NCBI GenBank assembly: GCA_018062585.1
Contig: JAGORY010000002.1
Location: 1 to 42,634, forward strand
Length of the DNA stretch: 42,634 bases
Source: Candidatus Peribacteraceae bacterium
GTDB lineage: Bacteria; Patescibacteriota; Gracilibacteria; Peribacterales; Peribacteraceae
Direction: 5' to 3'
Positions 31,482 through 39,072 of this stretch are shown in pieces. Position numbers and translations under genes: made by a program. Numbering within the stretch: the stretch's first letter is position 1; every line of letters begins with the position of its first letter. The notes beneath the pieces are model-generated. The model saw only the letters and a program-made list of their open reading frames with translations, made no database searches and had not been told where the DNA came from.

Positions 31482-31608
31482 GCGGGTAGCGGGTAGCGAG
31501 TAGCGGGTAGTTAATGACTATAGAAAAAGGCAATTGGCCTTTTTTTCATTGCTACAAGCCAATTGCTACTGGCTAACAGCTACCCGCTAACTTCTACCCG
31601 CTACCTAC
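31482..31608 (+). repeat. Inverted heptad repeat GCGGGTA family flanking a terminator
   Basis: Left arm 31482-31513: GCGGGTA, GCGGGTA, GCGAGTA, GCGGGTA, GTTA. Right arm 31572-31608, read in reverse complement: GCGGGTA, GAAGTTA, GCGGGTA, GCTGTTA. The arms can pair. The 58-bp centre holds a hairpin with a T-run. Confidence 0.8.
31524..31546. terminator. Bidirectional rho-independent terminator
   Basis: AAAAAGGC pairs with GCCTTTTT around the 5-nt loop AATTG and is followed by further Ts; A/T tails on both sides let it work in both directions. For the minus-strand gene ending at 31619 it lies 73 nt after the stop. Confidence 0.65.
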
Positions 31609-31618
31609 AAACCATTCG

Positions 31619-32326
31619 TCATTTACTGAGTTCCGCCACAAGTTGCTCTAGGAGTTCATCGCCGTTTTCAGCGACGTGTAATTCATAGAGCCTATTCCTG
31701 ATACGGAAGAAAACGATGCGTTCAGCACTCAATGCCGGATCAAGAAAGGAAAGGTAGTCCACGGGGGCACCGTTTGTGGGTGAACGAGTTTCATCCACGA
31801 GCTCCGTGACCTTGCCCGAGAATTGTTCCTGTAACGTCTGCTTCAAAGCGGCGAACAGGATTTTTACGTCGTCACTTTCGATCCACGAGAAAAGGAACGC
31901 GCGGTCGTTGTTCCTCAGCAACACCGATGTCTTCACTGTGGCTCGGTCAGGAACAGTGAGCAGAATGAAGCTGGCCTCGTTTGTCTCTTTGGAAACGAGC
32001 TGCAGTTTCGCGAGTACCGCATTCACGTCGATGCCTCCGGCCTTCTTCGTCGAGACTCCTTTCTTTACAACACTTGGTGTCGATGAGCTTGTCGCAGCTG
32101 GCGGAAGTGCTGGGGGTACTCCTTCTGATGACGCACTCGATGACACAGGAAAGGTGTTCGTGGATGACGAGCTCGATGAAGCCAGAACCTCCGGTGGGGG
32201 GATGATGGGATTCTCTTCCTGTAGTGCGATCATGTGTGGTTGCTCGCTTAGGACATAATCAGCACCCGCAAGTCCGACGCCGGTGAGCATGATGACGATG
32301 CCTGCAATAAGGACGTCGGTCCGCAT
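31619..32326 (-). CDS. Hypothetical membrane-anchored protein with Ser-rich linker
   Basis: A 235-residue protein I do not recognise. One N-terminal membrane helix (about residues 5-24) is followed by a low-complexity Ser/Pro/Ala/Thr linker (about 47-90; runs of Ser) and a folded C-terminal domain of about 140 residues with mixed strands and helices (VSKETNEASFILLTVPDRATVKTSVLLR; FLFSWIESDDVKILFAALKQTL). It is anchored in the membrane with the C-terminal domain outside. The frame stays open to 32785 but those residues are the antisense of the upstream gene. A TACACT box 7 nt before the ATG supports this start. Confidence 0.75.
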   Translation of the reverse strand: MRTDVLIAGIVIMLTGVGLAGADYVLSEQPHMIALQEENPIIPPPEVLASSSSSSTNTFPVSSSASSEGVPPALPPAATSSSTPSVVKKGVSTKKAGGIDVNAVLAKLQLVSKETNEASFILLTVPDRATVKTSVLLRNNDRAFLFSWIESDDVKILFAALKQTLQEQFSGKVTELVDETRSPTNGAPVDYLSFLDPALSAERIVFFRIRNRLYELHVAENGDELLEQLVAELSK

Positions 32327-32333
32327 ATACGAG

Positions 32334-32339
32334 AGTGTA
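32334..32339 (-). promoter_or_regulatory. -10 box TACACT, 7 nt before the ATG at 32326
   Basis: TACACT-N7-ATG on the minus strand, leaderless spacing. Confidence 0.45.
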
Positions 32340-32376
32340 TCAAAGACGGCTAGCGTGAGCGATACGTACTTCGGGC

Positions 32377-34452
32377 TTAGCCGAGTACGACCTTTGTGTC
32401 CGCGATAACGACACCTGTATTTCCCACGAGGACCGGATTTACGTCGATCTCGGTAATGCGGGGGCAATCGGAGAGCATGAGAGAGATTTTTCTGATGACA
32501 TTGGAGAGGGCGTCGATATCGAGTGCTCCTTTGCCGCGCATGCCCGAGAGAAGCTTCCACGATTTCAGACTCGCGAGCATTTCGTACGATTCCTTCTCTC
32601 CGACCGGAGCAAGGCGGAATGATGTGTCTTTGAAAAGTTCGGTGTAGATGCCGCCGAGTCCGGCCATGACGAGTGGGCCGAACGACGGATCGTTGAGGCC
32701 ACCGACGATGAACTCGTTGCCGATCGGAAGGAATTGCTGGAGAAGTACTCCCCGAATCGCGGCACCGGGAACATTTTTGGTGCACGCCTTTACGATCTCG
32801 TCATACGCTTTCTTCACGTCGTTCGGTGTTTTCAGATTCACGCGCACGCCGCCAACGTCAGTCTTGTGGATGATATCCGGTGAGCTCACTTTGGCGATGA
32901 CGGGGTAACCGATGCTTTCGGCTATGCTCTGCGCTTCCGAGCCACTCGTCGCAACCGCTTGTTCGGGGACTACGAGGTCATACAGCGCGAAGAGTTCGGC
33001 TGCGATTTCTTCAGACAGGAGTCCGGTCCTCCCTTTCAAAAGCTGACGTGCCGCGGCCGCGCGGTCATCACCAGTGGCGTCGTCTTCGGCTGCGATGTCT
33101 TCATCTTCTTTGAGAAGTAACGAGAGTCCCCTCACTGCTTCTTCCGGAGTCTCGAAACTAGCGATCCCGTTCTGTCTGAGGATTGATCGTGCTTCTGCCA
33201 CTTGGGCGCCGCCCATGAAACTCGTCGTCACCGGAAGCATCGACCGAGTCTTTTTTGCGGCCACGATGGCGCGTGCGATGTCGACGCACGGTGTCATGAC
33301 TTGCGGTGTCAGGAGGATCGCGATGCCGTCGACATTCGGGTCGCTTGCGACTGCCGTGAGTGCCGCTTTGTATCTGTCGCCGAGTGCGTCACCAAGAACA
33401 TCGACGGGGTTGGCGCTACTCGCTGCTGGCGGCAAAGCACTCTTGAGTGTGGTCACTGTTTTGTCGCTAAGCTCAGCCAAACGAATGCCGGCTGACTCCG
33501 CTGCGTCGGTTGCGAGCACGCCTGGTCCGCCGGCGTTCGTGATGATCGCGACGTTGCGACTAAGGAGAGGGGGAGACGAACGAAGAAGTGTGAGCAGAGC
33601 TAAAAATTCCTGCGTATTTTTGGCGCGGTGAATACCGGCTGCTTCACACGCCGCGTCGAGTCCGGCGGTGGAACCCGCGAGTGCCCCGGTGTGGGACGAC
33701 ACGGCTTTCGCTCCGCGCGCCGAGACGCCGGCCTTGATGAGAATGATCGGTTTCTTTTTTCCGATTCTCTTCGCTGTGTCTACAAACGATCGTCCGTCTT
33801 TGATGCTCTCGAGGTACAGGCCGATGACTTTCGTCTCCGGATCTTTTTCGCATACTTCCAAGAACGATACCTCGTCGAGGTCGGTTTTATTGCCGATGCT
33901 GGCGACAAAAGAAAAATGCAGATGCTGATGGGCTGCGGCATCGAGGAGCGCTACTGCCATCGCGCCGGATTGGCTGAGGAGAGCGACGTCTCCGGCTTTA
34001 TCGGGTGTCGCTGCAAATGACGCATTGAGGCCAATCTTGGGCCTGAGGACACCGAGGCAGTTGGGCCCAACCATGCTCATCTCGTATTTCTCGCACGTTT
34101 TTTTCAGTTCTTCTTCGGCTGCGTGCCCTTCCTTCGTTCCGGTCTCACCGAATCCGGCTGAGATGACAACGATGGTCTTCACGTTCTTCTTGCCGCACTC
34201 TTCTGCAAGTGCGGGAACCGTAGCAGCCGGTGTCACGATCACGACCATGTCCGGATTTTCTGGAATATCGAACACAGAATGAAAGCAGGGGACTCCCAGA
34301 AGTTCATCATGTTTGGGGTTCACCGGAAAAATCTTTCCTTTGTAGCCGCTCTCGAGCAGGTTTTTTAGGATGTAGTGACCGAGTTTCTTCTCTTCGCCGC
34401 TTGCGCCGATGAGTGCGACAGATCTTGGTTCGAGCGTGAACATTTGGCTCAT
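32377..34452 (-). CDS. Acyl/acetyl-CoA synthetase, ADP-forming (fused alpha-beta)
   Basis: A 691-residue NDP-forming acyl-CoA synthetase with the alpha and beta parts on one chain. In order: a CoA-binding Rossmann domain (SVALIGASGEEKKLGHYILKNL; VPLNCLG-type MVGPNCLGVL), succinyl-CoA-ligase-like domains with VSSHTGALAGS (the phospho-His), and a C-terminal ATP-grasp domain (YPVIAKVSSPDIIHKTDVGGVRVNL; EFIVGGLNDPSFGPLVMAGLGGIYTELFKD). It interconverts acetyl-CoA (or another acyl-CoA) + ADP + Pi with acetate + ATP + CoA, a single-step ATP source in fermentative archaea and some CPR bacteria. The frame is open to 34665; 34452 was taken because homologues begin a few residues before SVALIGAS. Confidence 0.93.
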   Translation of the reverse strand: MSQMFTLEPRSVALIGASGEEKKLGHYILKNLLESGYKGKIFPVNPKHDELLGVPCFHSVFDIPENPDMVVIVTPAATVPALAEECGKKNVKTIVVISAGFGETGTKEGHAAEEELKKTCEKYEMSMVGPNCLGVLRPKIGLNASFAATPDKAGDVALLSQSGAMAVALLDAAAHQHLHFSFVASIGNKTDLDEVSFLEVCEKDPETKVIGLYLESIKDGRSFVDTAKRIGKKKPIILIKAGVSARGAKAVSSHTGALAGSTAGLDAACEAAGIHRAKNTQEFLALLTLLRSSPPLLSRNVAIITNAGGPGVLATDAAESAGIRLAELSDKTVTTLKSALPPAASSANPVDVLGDALGDRYKAALTAVASDPNVDGIAILLTPQVMTPCVDIARAIVAAKKTRSMLPVTTSFMGGAQVAEARSILRQNGIASFETPEEAVRGLSLLLKEDEDIAAEDDATGDDRAAAARQLLKGRTGLLSEEIAAELFALYDLVVPEQAVATSGSEAQSIAESIGYPVIAKVSSPDIIHKTDVGGVRVNLKTPNDVKKAYDEIVKACTKNVPGAAIRGVLLQQFLPIGNEFIVGGLNDPSFGPLVMAGLGGIYTELFKDTSFRLAPVGEKESYEMLASLKSWKLLSGMRGKGALDIDALSNVIRKISLMLSDCPRITEIDVNPVLVGNTGVVIADTKVVLG

Positions 34453-34516
34453 TGTATTCAATCTGTGCGGCAACTCATAATGCGGTTTTGTGAATTGTGC
34501 ATCGGGTGTACTGACG

Positions 34517-34522
34517 TATACT
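34517..34522 (+). promoter_or_regulatory. -10 box TATACT, 6 nt before the ruvB ATG
   Basis: TATACT-N6-ATG with a possible -35 TTGTGC 16 nt upstream; leaderless spacing. Confidence 0.55.
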
Positions 34523-34528
34523 TGCCGC

Positions 34529-35575
34529 ATGGCTCTCGAACGAAAACAGCGCAAGCAAGAAGAGGAGGAGGTCACAGTGACCGCCAAGGACAGAGATGCC
34601 GAACAGGCCGACTCGACGCTGCGACCGGTACATTTGGATGAATACGTGGGACAATCGGAGATCAAAGAACACTTGAAAGTCTATCTGCATGCGGCGAAGA
34701 AGCGCTCCGAACCCTTAGGTCACACGATTCTTCACGGACCGCCGGGTCTGGGAAAGACAACGCTCGCCTACATTCTGGCTCGCGAAATGGGTGCGCAGGT
34801 GCGCGTGACATCCGGTCCGGCCATCGAGAAACCGGGAGATCTAGCGTCACTTCTCACGAATCTACAGGCTGGTGACGTGCTCTTCATTGATGAGATTCAC
34901 CGCATGCGTCCGGCTATCGAGGAAGTACTCTACAGCGCGATGGAGGATTACGCGCTCGATCTTATGATTGGCAAAGGTCCGTCCGCGCGTTCGATGCGCA
35001 TCGACCTTCAGCCATTTACGTTAGTCGGAGCGACGACGAAAGTCGGAGCGGTGAGCATGCCGCTTCGTGATCGCTTTATTCATAACTTCAAACTTTCTTT
35101 CTATAAACCTGAAGAGCTTCAGAAAATTGTCGCTCGTACGGCAAAAATCTTGGAGCTTGCTATCGACTCAGATGCGTCCAAGCTCATCGCACATGCGAGC
35201 CGAGCTACACCCCGAATTGCCAACCGTCTTGTTCGATCGATTCGTGATTTTGCTCAAGTCAATGAGGAAAAGACGGTGTCGCCGGCGCGTGTGAAGGCCA
35301 CACTTGGCTTACTCGGTATCGACGATCGCGGACTCGATACGACTGATCGTTTGATCCTGCTCACCGTCATCGAAAAGTTTTCTGGTGGTCCAGTCGGACT
35401 CGGCTCTTTGTCCGCCGCACTCTCGGAAGATGAGGAGACGCTCGAAGATGTGTACGAACCGTATCTGATTCAGTGTGGATTTTTGCATCGCACGCCGAAG
35501 GGTCGCGCCGTCACGAAGCTTGCGTATGAATTACTGGGGATGGATGTGCCGGAGGGGAGCCAAACATTGTTCTAG
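34529..35575 (+). CDS. ruvB: Holliday junction DNA helicase RuvB
   Basis: A 348-residue AAA+ ATPase. The N-terminal STLRPVHLDEYVGQSEIKEHL is the RuvB signature, followed by Walker A HGPPGLGKTTLA, Walker B VLFIDEIHRM, the RuvB-specific VGATTKVGAVSMPLRDRF (sensor and Arg finger) and a C-terminal winged helix (GLDTTDRLILLTVIEKFSGGPVGLGSLS; RTPKGR). It drives branch migration with RuvA. The N-terminal 25 residues are an unusual highly charged extension (ERKQRKQEEEEVTV). ruvA and ruvC are not in the window. The start at 34529 was chosen from the -10 spacing over the ATG at 34490. Confidence 0.96.
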   Translation: MALERKQRKQEEEEVTVTAKDRDAEQADSTLRPVHLDEYVGQSEIKEHLKVYLHAAKKRSEPLGHTILHGPPGLGKTTLAYILAREMGAQVRVTSGPAIEKPGDLASLLTNLQAGDVLFIDEIHRMRPAIEEVLYSAMEDYALDLMIGKGPSARSMRIDLQPFTLVGATTKVGAVSMPLRDRFIHNFKLSFYKPEELQKIVARTAKILELAIDSDASKLIAHASRATPRIANRLVRSIRDFAQVNEEKTVSPARVKATLGLLGIDDRGLDTTDRLILLTVIEKFSGGPVGLGSLSAALSEDEETLEDVYEPYLIQCGFLHRTPKGRAVTKLAYELLGMDVPEGSQTLF

Positions 35576-35581
35576 CTTTTT

Positions 35582-36706
35582 CTACGTCATCGTGGCGATT
35601 GCTGCTCGAATATTTTTCTCGAATTCAGCGCGAGAAAACTTCTTTGCCTGCGCGAGTAGCAATTCTTTCGAATACTTTTTTTGTTCTATCTTCTTCATTG
35701 CTTCTTGCAGTGATTCCGGTGTGGGATCACTAAAAAATTCTCCGGTCTGACCATCGATCATCGTTTCGAGTGCGCCGCCGGATTTGAATGCGACAACCGG
35801 TGTACCGCATGCCATCGACTCGAGAGGAACCAAACCGAAATCTTCGTCGCCGGGGAAGATCGTCGCTTTTGCGTTCGCATACAAATCTTTAAGTTCCTCA
35901 CCTTTTCTCCAGCCGTAGAACTCCACCGTTTTTCCGGCGATAGACTGCAACCTGCGCTTGTCAGGACCCTCGCCGACGATGATGAGGCTTTTCTTTAGCT
36001 CGTTGCAAGCGGCAATGGCGAGATCGATTCGCTTATATCGGACGAGTGATGAGACGAGGAGAAAATATGGCGAGTGGTTAGTGGGTAGCGGGTAGCGAGT
36101 AGTGTTAAACCAAAAATCATCGATCGGTGGATACACGACCTCGCTGTCCCTGCGCCAATACAGCTCAACTCGTCGTTGTACTGTTTTCGAGGCTGCAAGC
36201 AGTTTGTCCGGCCTATCTGCCACTTCGGCGTCCCAGACCCTGAGCGGATGGAACGTGCGCTGTAGGTACCATTTTTTGATTGGCCCCAAGAGCCCGTGTC
36301 CTGCTTCACGCTGCACGTCGTGCGTACGGTCCCACAGATAGCGGGCAGGGGAGTGGACGTAGCAGAGATGTTTTGGTGCTGAGTTCGTGATGATGCCATG
36401 GACGAACGCCGATGATGTACTGAGGACCAGATCGAACTCCGAAAAATCCCAGGCTTCCACTGCTTTTGGAAAGCGACGTAGGAAGAGGTGATGATTCGAT
36501 CGAAGAGAAGTGGGTAGTGGGTAGTGGTTAGTGGTTAGTAGGGGATTCGGTCGGACTCGAGAAGCTGGAAACCAGTCACCGAGTTTCTTTTCGTCATACA
36601 GCAACGTGTAGATCGGAGCGTCGGGAAACATGTCCGCGAGAATGCGAAGCACGCGTTCGGCGCCGCCGCGCATTGTTAGTAACTCATGTACCAAGGCAAT
36701 TTTCAT
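35582..36706 (-). CDS. GT4-family glycosyltransferase with heptad-repeat insertions
   Basis: A 374-residue GT-B glycosyltransferase. The N-domain starts KIALVHELLTMRGGAERVLR, with FDLVLSTSSAFVHGII and CYVHSPARYLWD. The C-domain has LLVSSLVRYKRIDLAIAACN and GDEDFGLVPLESMACGTPVVAFKSGG, the GT4 (WbaZ-like) signature with the conserved Glu pair. It transfers a sugar from a nucleotide donor, probably to a surface glycan. Two stretches (NPLLTTNHYPLPT near 53-65; NTTRYPLPTNH near 203-213) are read from heptad repeats and fall in variable loops of the fold. The start overlaps the upstream hydrolase stop (ATGA), so the two genes form an operon. Confidence 0.93.
   Translation of the reverse strand: MKIALVHELLTMRGGAERVLRILADMFPDAPIYTLLYDEKKLGDWFPASRVRPNPLLTTNHYPLPTSLRSNHHLFLRRFPKAVEAWDFSEFDLVLSTSSAFVHGIITNSAPKHLCYVHSPARYLWDRTHDVQREAGHGLLGPIKKWYLQRTFHPLRVWDAEVADRPDKLLAASKTVQRRVELYWRRDSEVVYPPIDDFWFNTTRYPLPTNHSPYFLLVSSLVRYKRIDLAIAACNELKKSLIIVGEGPDKRRLQSIAGKTVEFYGWRKGEELKDLYANAKATIFPGDEDFGLVPLESMACGTPVVAFKSGGALETMIDGQTGEFFSDPTPESLQEAMKKIEQKKYSKELLLAQAKKFSRAEFEKNIRAAIATMT
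36074..36108 (+). repeat. Heptad repeats (GYGGKTA family) inside the GT4 gene
   Basis: Units GTGGTTA, GTGGGTA, GCGGGTA, GCGAGTA, GTGTTAA on the plus strand; read on the coding strand they give TTRYPLPTNH. Confidence 0.8.
36510..36537 (+). repeat. Heptad repeats (GYGGKTA family) inside the GT4 gene, second site
   Basis: Units GTGGGTA, GTGGGTA, GTGGTTA, GTGGTTA; on the coding strand they give LTTNHYPLPT. Confidence 0.8.
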
Positions 36707-37251
36707 GAGAACGTGAGGATGGAATCGCGGAGTGCCGGAAAGGTCGTATATCCCGCTGAAGCGTTGAGATGACCGCCTCCCGGAATCAGTGTGATGTCAT
36801 GCTTGAGGTGTGTGCCGAGCTCCCGAGCATAGTCTTCGGAAAGGTACGGATCATCGCCACCGTGGATGATATAGAGCGAGCCGGCGTTCTCACGGATTGC
36901 TTCCCAGTCATACGGATCTTCGGTGAAGGTTATCATGAGTGGCGCGAATTTGTTCTGAGGAGTTTTCCATACCGGACTCACGAGAAAAGTCGCACACACT
37001 TTCGTGGTCGATCTTTCAAGCAGTCTGAGCGCGAATGCGGCACCGAGACTATGGCCGACGAGAATCGTTTCGCTCGAAATCCGATGCGTGGCCGCAGCAT
37101 GATCAAGCCATGCGTCGAGCATCGGAGCATTGGCGTCGGGAAAATCAGGCACGATCGTTTCAATCCCTTTTTGTTCCAATTCCGTTTTCATCCAAGGAAA
37201 CCAGTTTTCCTGCGCATTCCCGCCGATGCCGTGGATGATGAGGACGGTCAT
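36703..37251 (-). CDS. RBBP9/YdeN-like serine hydrolase
   Basis: A 182-residue alpha/beta hydrolase. It begins TVLIIHGIGGNAQENWFPWMK, with the HG oxyanion region, and has ILVGHSLGAAFALRLLE (nucleophile Ser in GHSLG), YIIHGGDDPYLS (catalytic Asp) and LIPGGGHLNASAGYT (catalytic His). The short length and the GGHLN motif match the RBBP9/YdeN family, small serine hydrolases of unknown substrate. The start 37251 is supported by a TACAAT box 6 nt upstream; the ATG at 37281 adds ten unrelated residues. It is first in an operon with the GT4 gene (4-bp overlap). Confidence 0.9.
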   Translation of the reverse strand: MTVLIIHGIGGNAQENWFPWMKTELEQKGIETIVPDFPDANAPMLDAWLDHAAATHRISSETILVGHSLGAAFALRLLERSTTKVCATFLVSPVWKTPQNKFAPLMITFTEDPYDWEAIRENAGSLYIIHGGDDPYLSEDYARELGTHLKHDITLIPGGGHLNASAGYTTFPALRDSILTFS

Positions 37252-37257
37252 GGGCTC

Positions 37258-37263
37258 ATTGTA
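37258..37263 (-). promoter_or_regulatory. -10 box TACAAT, 6 nt before the ATG at 37251
   Basis: TACAAT-N6-ATG on the minus strand, leaderless spacing for the hydrolase-GT4 operon. Confidence 0.5.
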
Positions 37264-37393
37264 CACTCGGCACTTCATCATGCTTATTCTTTGGGCTGAA
37301 GATTGATCAAGACTGAGGCTGCGGTCACTTCGTCACATTCACCGGTAGTCTCCCGCCCCTTCAGTGCGCAAAGTGTGCACATTCCCTACTTCA

Positions 37394-37630
37394 ATGACGC
37401 CTCTCAAACCATCGTCGTCCGATGATGAAGATTCCTCAGAAGGGGACCGTGAAGATTCCTTCGACCGCTGCCGTTCGCGGCATGACTTCAGGGGTTGTCG
37501 GACTAATCTCCAGGTTCTCGACAGCGTTCTGGTCACAAAAAAGCATCTGCTGGGTGATATGTCCAGACTCAGGGTCTTTGCGGTGGGGGACGGTGAGGGC
37601 GGGCAGGCGTTGCGATCGAATAACACCTAG
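37394..37630 (+). other. 448-bp gap with an uncertain 78-residue acidic ORF
   Basis: Between 37252 and 37699 no gene is clear. The plus-strand frame 37394-37630 would encode a 78-residue protein with an acidic start (SSSDDEDSSEGDREDSFD) and then RLRVFAVGDGEGG. Another plus frame (37422-37709) and a minus frame (37339-37626) are open over the same DNA, which is what GC-rich non-coding sequence also gives. I find no tmRNA, SRP RNA or RNase P signature. It could be a small gene, a decayed gene or an unknown RNA. Confidence 0.25.
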
Positions 37631-37699
37631 CCCTTCAGTATTGGAGCTTTTTACGGCATACTTTCGGCGACCGCTCTTTTTACTTTGCAGTTTTTCCGT

Positions 37700-37775
37700 G
37701 GGTCGGTAGCTCAGCTGGTAGAGCAGTGCCCTTTTAAGGCATTGGCCGAGGGTTCAAATCCCTCCCGACCCACCA
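37700..37775 (+). tRNA. tRNA-Lys (anticodon TTT)
   Basis: Acceptor GGGTCGG/CCGACCC, D arm GCTC/GAGC, anticodon stem TGCC/GGCA with loop CTTTTAA (anticodon TTT), T arm GAGGG/CCCTC with TTCAAAT. Discriminator A at 37772 and encoded CCA 37773-37775. Confidence 0.97.
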
Positions 37776-37846
37776 TGATCTGTACCCCATAAAAGACTAG
37801 GCACAGAATTACACAGTGCTAAAGTCATCTCCATTTTGATTTTTCT

Positions 37847-38260
37847 GTGGCCTATCCATCTTTAGATAAAGTTCCGGCAGATATGCTACGCAGCTTGCAA
37901 TCTGATGTGGAAGGAACGCCGTTTGAAGTCCTCCTACAAAACAAGCCAATCAGACCGCAATATTTCCATGCATTGGTCATGGCTTTAACGAATTCTAAAA
38001 GAATAAGTCCACAGAAACGCCGAGTATTTGTGGAGAGATACAATCTCGATGGAAAAGGGTATAGAACGTTCAAGGAAATCGGAGATGGGTTGAGCCTGAG
38101 TCTCAATCACATGCGTAATGAAGTACATACGGCGATTCGACAGATGCTCCAATGCCTAGAGACGCTCAAGCACGATAAAGATTTATCCATACTTGGTGAT
38201 AAATACAAAGTGGAAGAACCAACTGATTCAATCAGCGTTGTACCTCAAGCCGCTGAGTAA
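37847..38260 (+). CDS. Small sigma-70 region-4-like HTH protein
   Basis: A 137-residue protein with a GTG start. Residues 45-105 look like sigma factor region 4: NSKRISPQKRRVFVERYNLDGKGYRTFKEIGDGL followed by LSLNHMRNEVHTAIRQMLQCLE, which parallels the canonical LPERE..VL..RYGLDG...TLEEIG..LGVSRERVRQIE..AL..L pattern. No region 2 is present, so it cannot be an ordinary sigma factor; it may be a small regulator or an anti-sigma-like or phage-type relative. Residues 1-40 and the C-terminal 25 are not recognisable. Composition is poorer in G+C than its neighbours. It lies 71 bp after tRNA-Lys. The HTH call is moderate confidence. Confidence 0.7.
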   Translation: MAYPSLDKVPADMLRSLQSDVEGTPFEVLLQNKPIRPQYFHALVMALTNSKRISPQKRRVFVERYNLDGKGYRTFKEIGDGLSLSLNHMRNEVHTAIRQMLQCLETLKHDKDLSILGDKYKVEEPTDSISVVPQAAE

Positions 38261-38356
38261 GCGACACCAAAAAGTTCTTCCGTGTAGTGTGCCCCGCGTA
38301 GCGCGAAGTAGCCCATCCCCCTCACTCTGCTTATACGTATATCTGCTCTTTTCTGC

Positions 38357-38362
38357 TATAAT
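38357..38362 (+). promoter_or_regulatory. Extended -10 (TGCTATAAT) before the DUF389 gene
   Basis: Consensus TATAAT with TGn extension, 8 nt before the ATG at 38371; nearly leaderless. Confidence 0.55.
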
Positions 38363-38370
38363 AATCCGAG

Positions 38371-39072
38371 ATGTTTCCCTTCACACACAAACCGGCGACG
38401 CTGCTTGGTGTTAGTAACAGTGAACGGCAGGAGGCCATAGAACATCTGGTCGATGCGACGGCGCTGCGGCATGGCTATTATCTGCTGCTGACGCTTTCGG
38501 TCATCATCGTCACGCTCGGGCTCCTTATCGATAATACGCCCATCGTCATCGGAGGCATGGTCATCGCGCCTGTGCTCACTCCCATTCTTCTCCTCGCGGT
38601 CGGCATCGCCTCGCACAGTGTCCGCGCTATCTCGCATGCGTCCATCGTTCTCCTGACCTCGATGATCATCGTGCTTTCGTTGTCTCTGCTGCTCACGTGG
38701 ATCGTTGCATACGCCACACCCGTCACTCCTGTCATTCCCGAGCAAACGAATCCGATCATGTACTTCGTCATCGCATTTTGCTCCGGCATCGTGGCCGGCT
38801 TCGCTTGGGTGAAGAAAGACCTAGCCGCCACCATCTCTGGTATTGCCATCGCCGTTTCGCTCTTACCGCCGCTCTGTATCACCGGCATCGGTTTGGCCGT
38901 CGGTAATGATGAGGTTGCATTGCGCTCCATGACGGTCTTCATGACGAACGTCTTCGGCATTCTGTTTGCCGCAGTCCTTACATTCGTGTTGCTCGGCTTC
39001 ATGCGATTCACGACCGTAGCGGAGAAAACCATGAAAAAAGAAGAGAAGGCCGAGGAAGCGGAGGCGGCGTAA
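38371..39072 (+). CDS. DUF389 multi-pass membrane protein
   Basis: A 233-residue membrane protein of the DUF389 family. After a short cytoplasmic N-terminus come LLLTLSVIIVTLGLLIDNTPIVIGGMVIAPVLTPILLLAVGIA, with the typical N(T/S)P(I/V)VIGGMVIAP(L/V) signature, and then four more helices, including ISGIAIAVSLLPPLCITGIGLAVG, also diagnostic. The C-terminus is Lys/Glu-rich (KKEEKAEEAEAA). Function of the family is unknown; transport has been suggested. It has its own promoter. Family assignment is firm. Confidence 0.93.
   Translation: MFPFTHKPATLLGVSNSERQEAIEHLVDATALRHGYYLLLTLSVIIVTLGLLIDNTPIVIGGMVIAPVLTPILLLAVGIASHSVRAISHASIVLLTSMIIVLSLSLLLTWIVAYATPVTPVIPEQTNPIMYFVIAFCSGIVAGFAWVKKDLAATISGIAIAVSLLPPLCITGIGLAVGNDEVALRSMTVFMTNVFGILFAAVLTFVLLGFMRFTTVAEKTMKKEEKAEEAEAA

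Noticed and set aside
32327..32785. N-terminal extension of the Ser-rich anchored protein to 32785
   Set aside because: The added residues are Arg-rich antisense of the acyl-CoA synthetase gene; a -10 box and a membrane helix mark the start at 32326.
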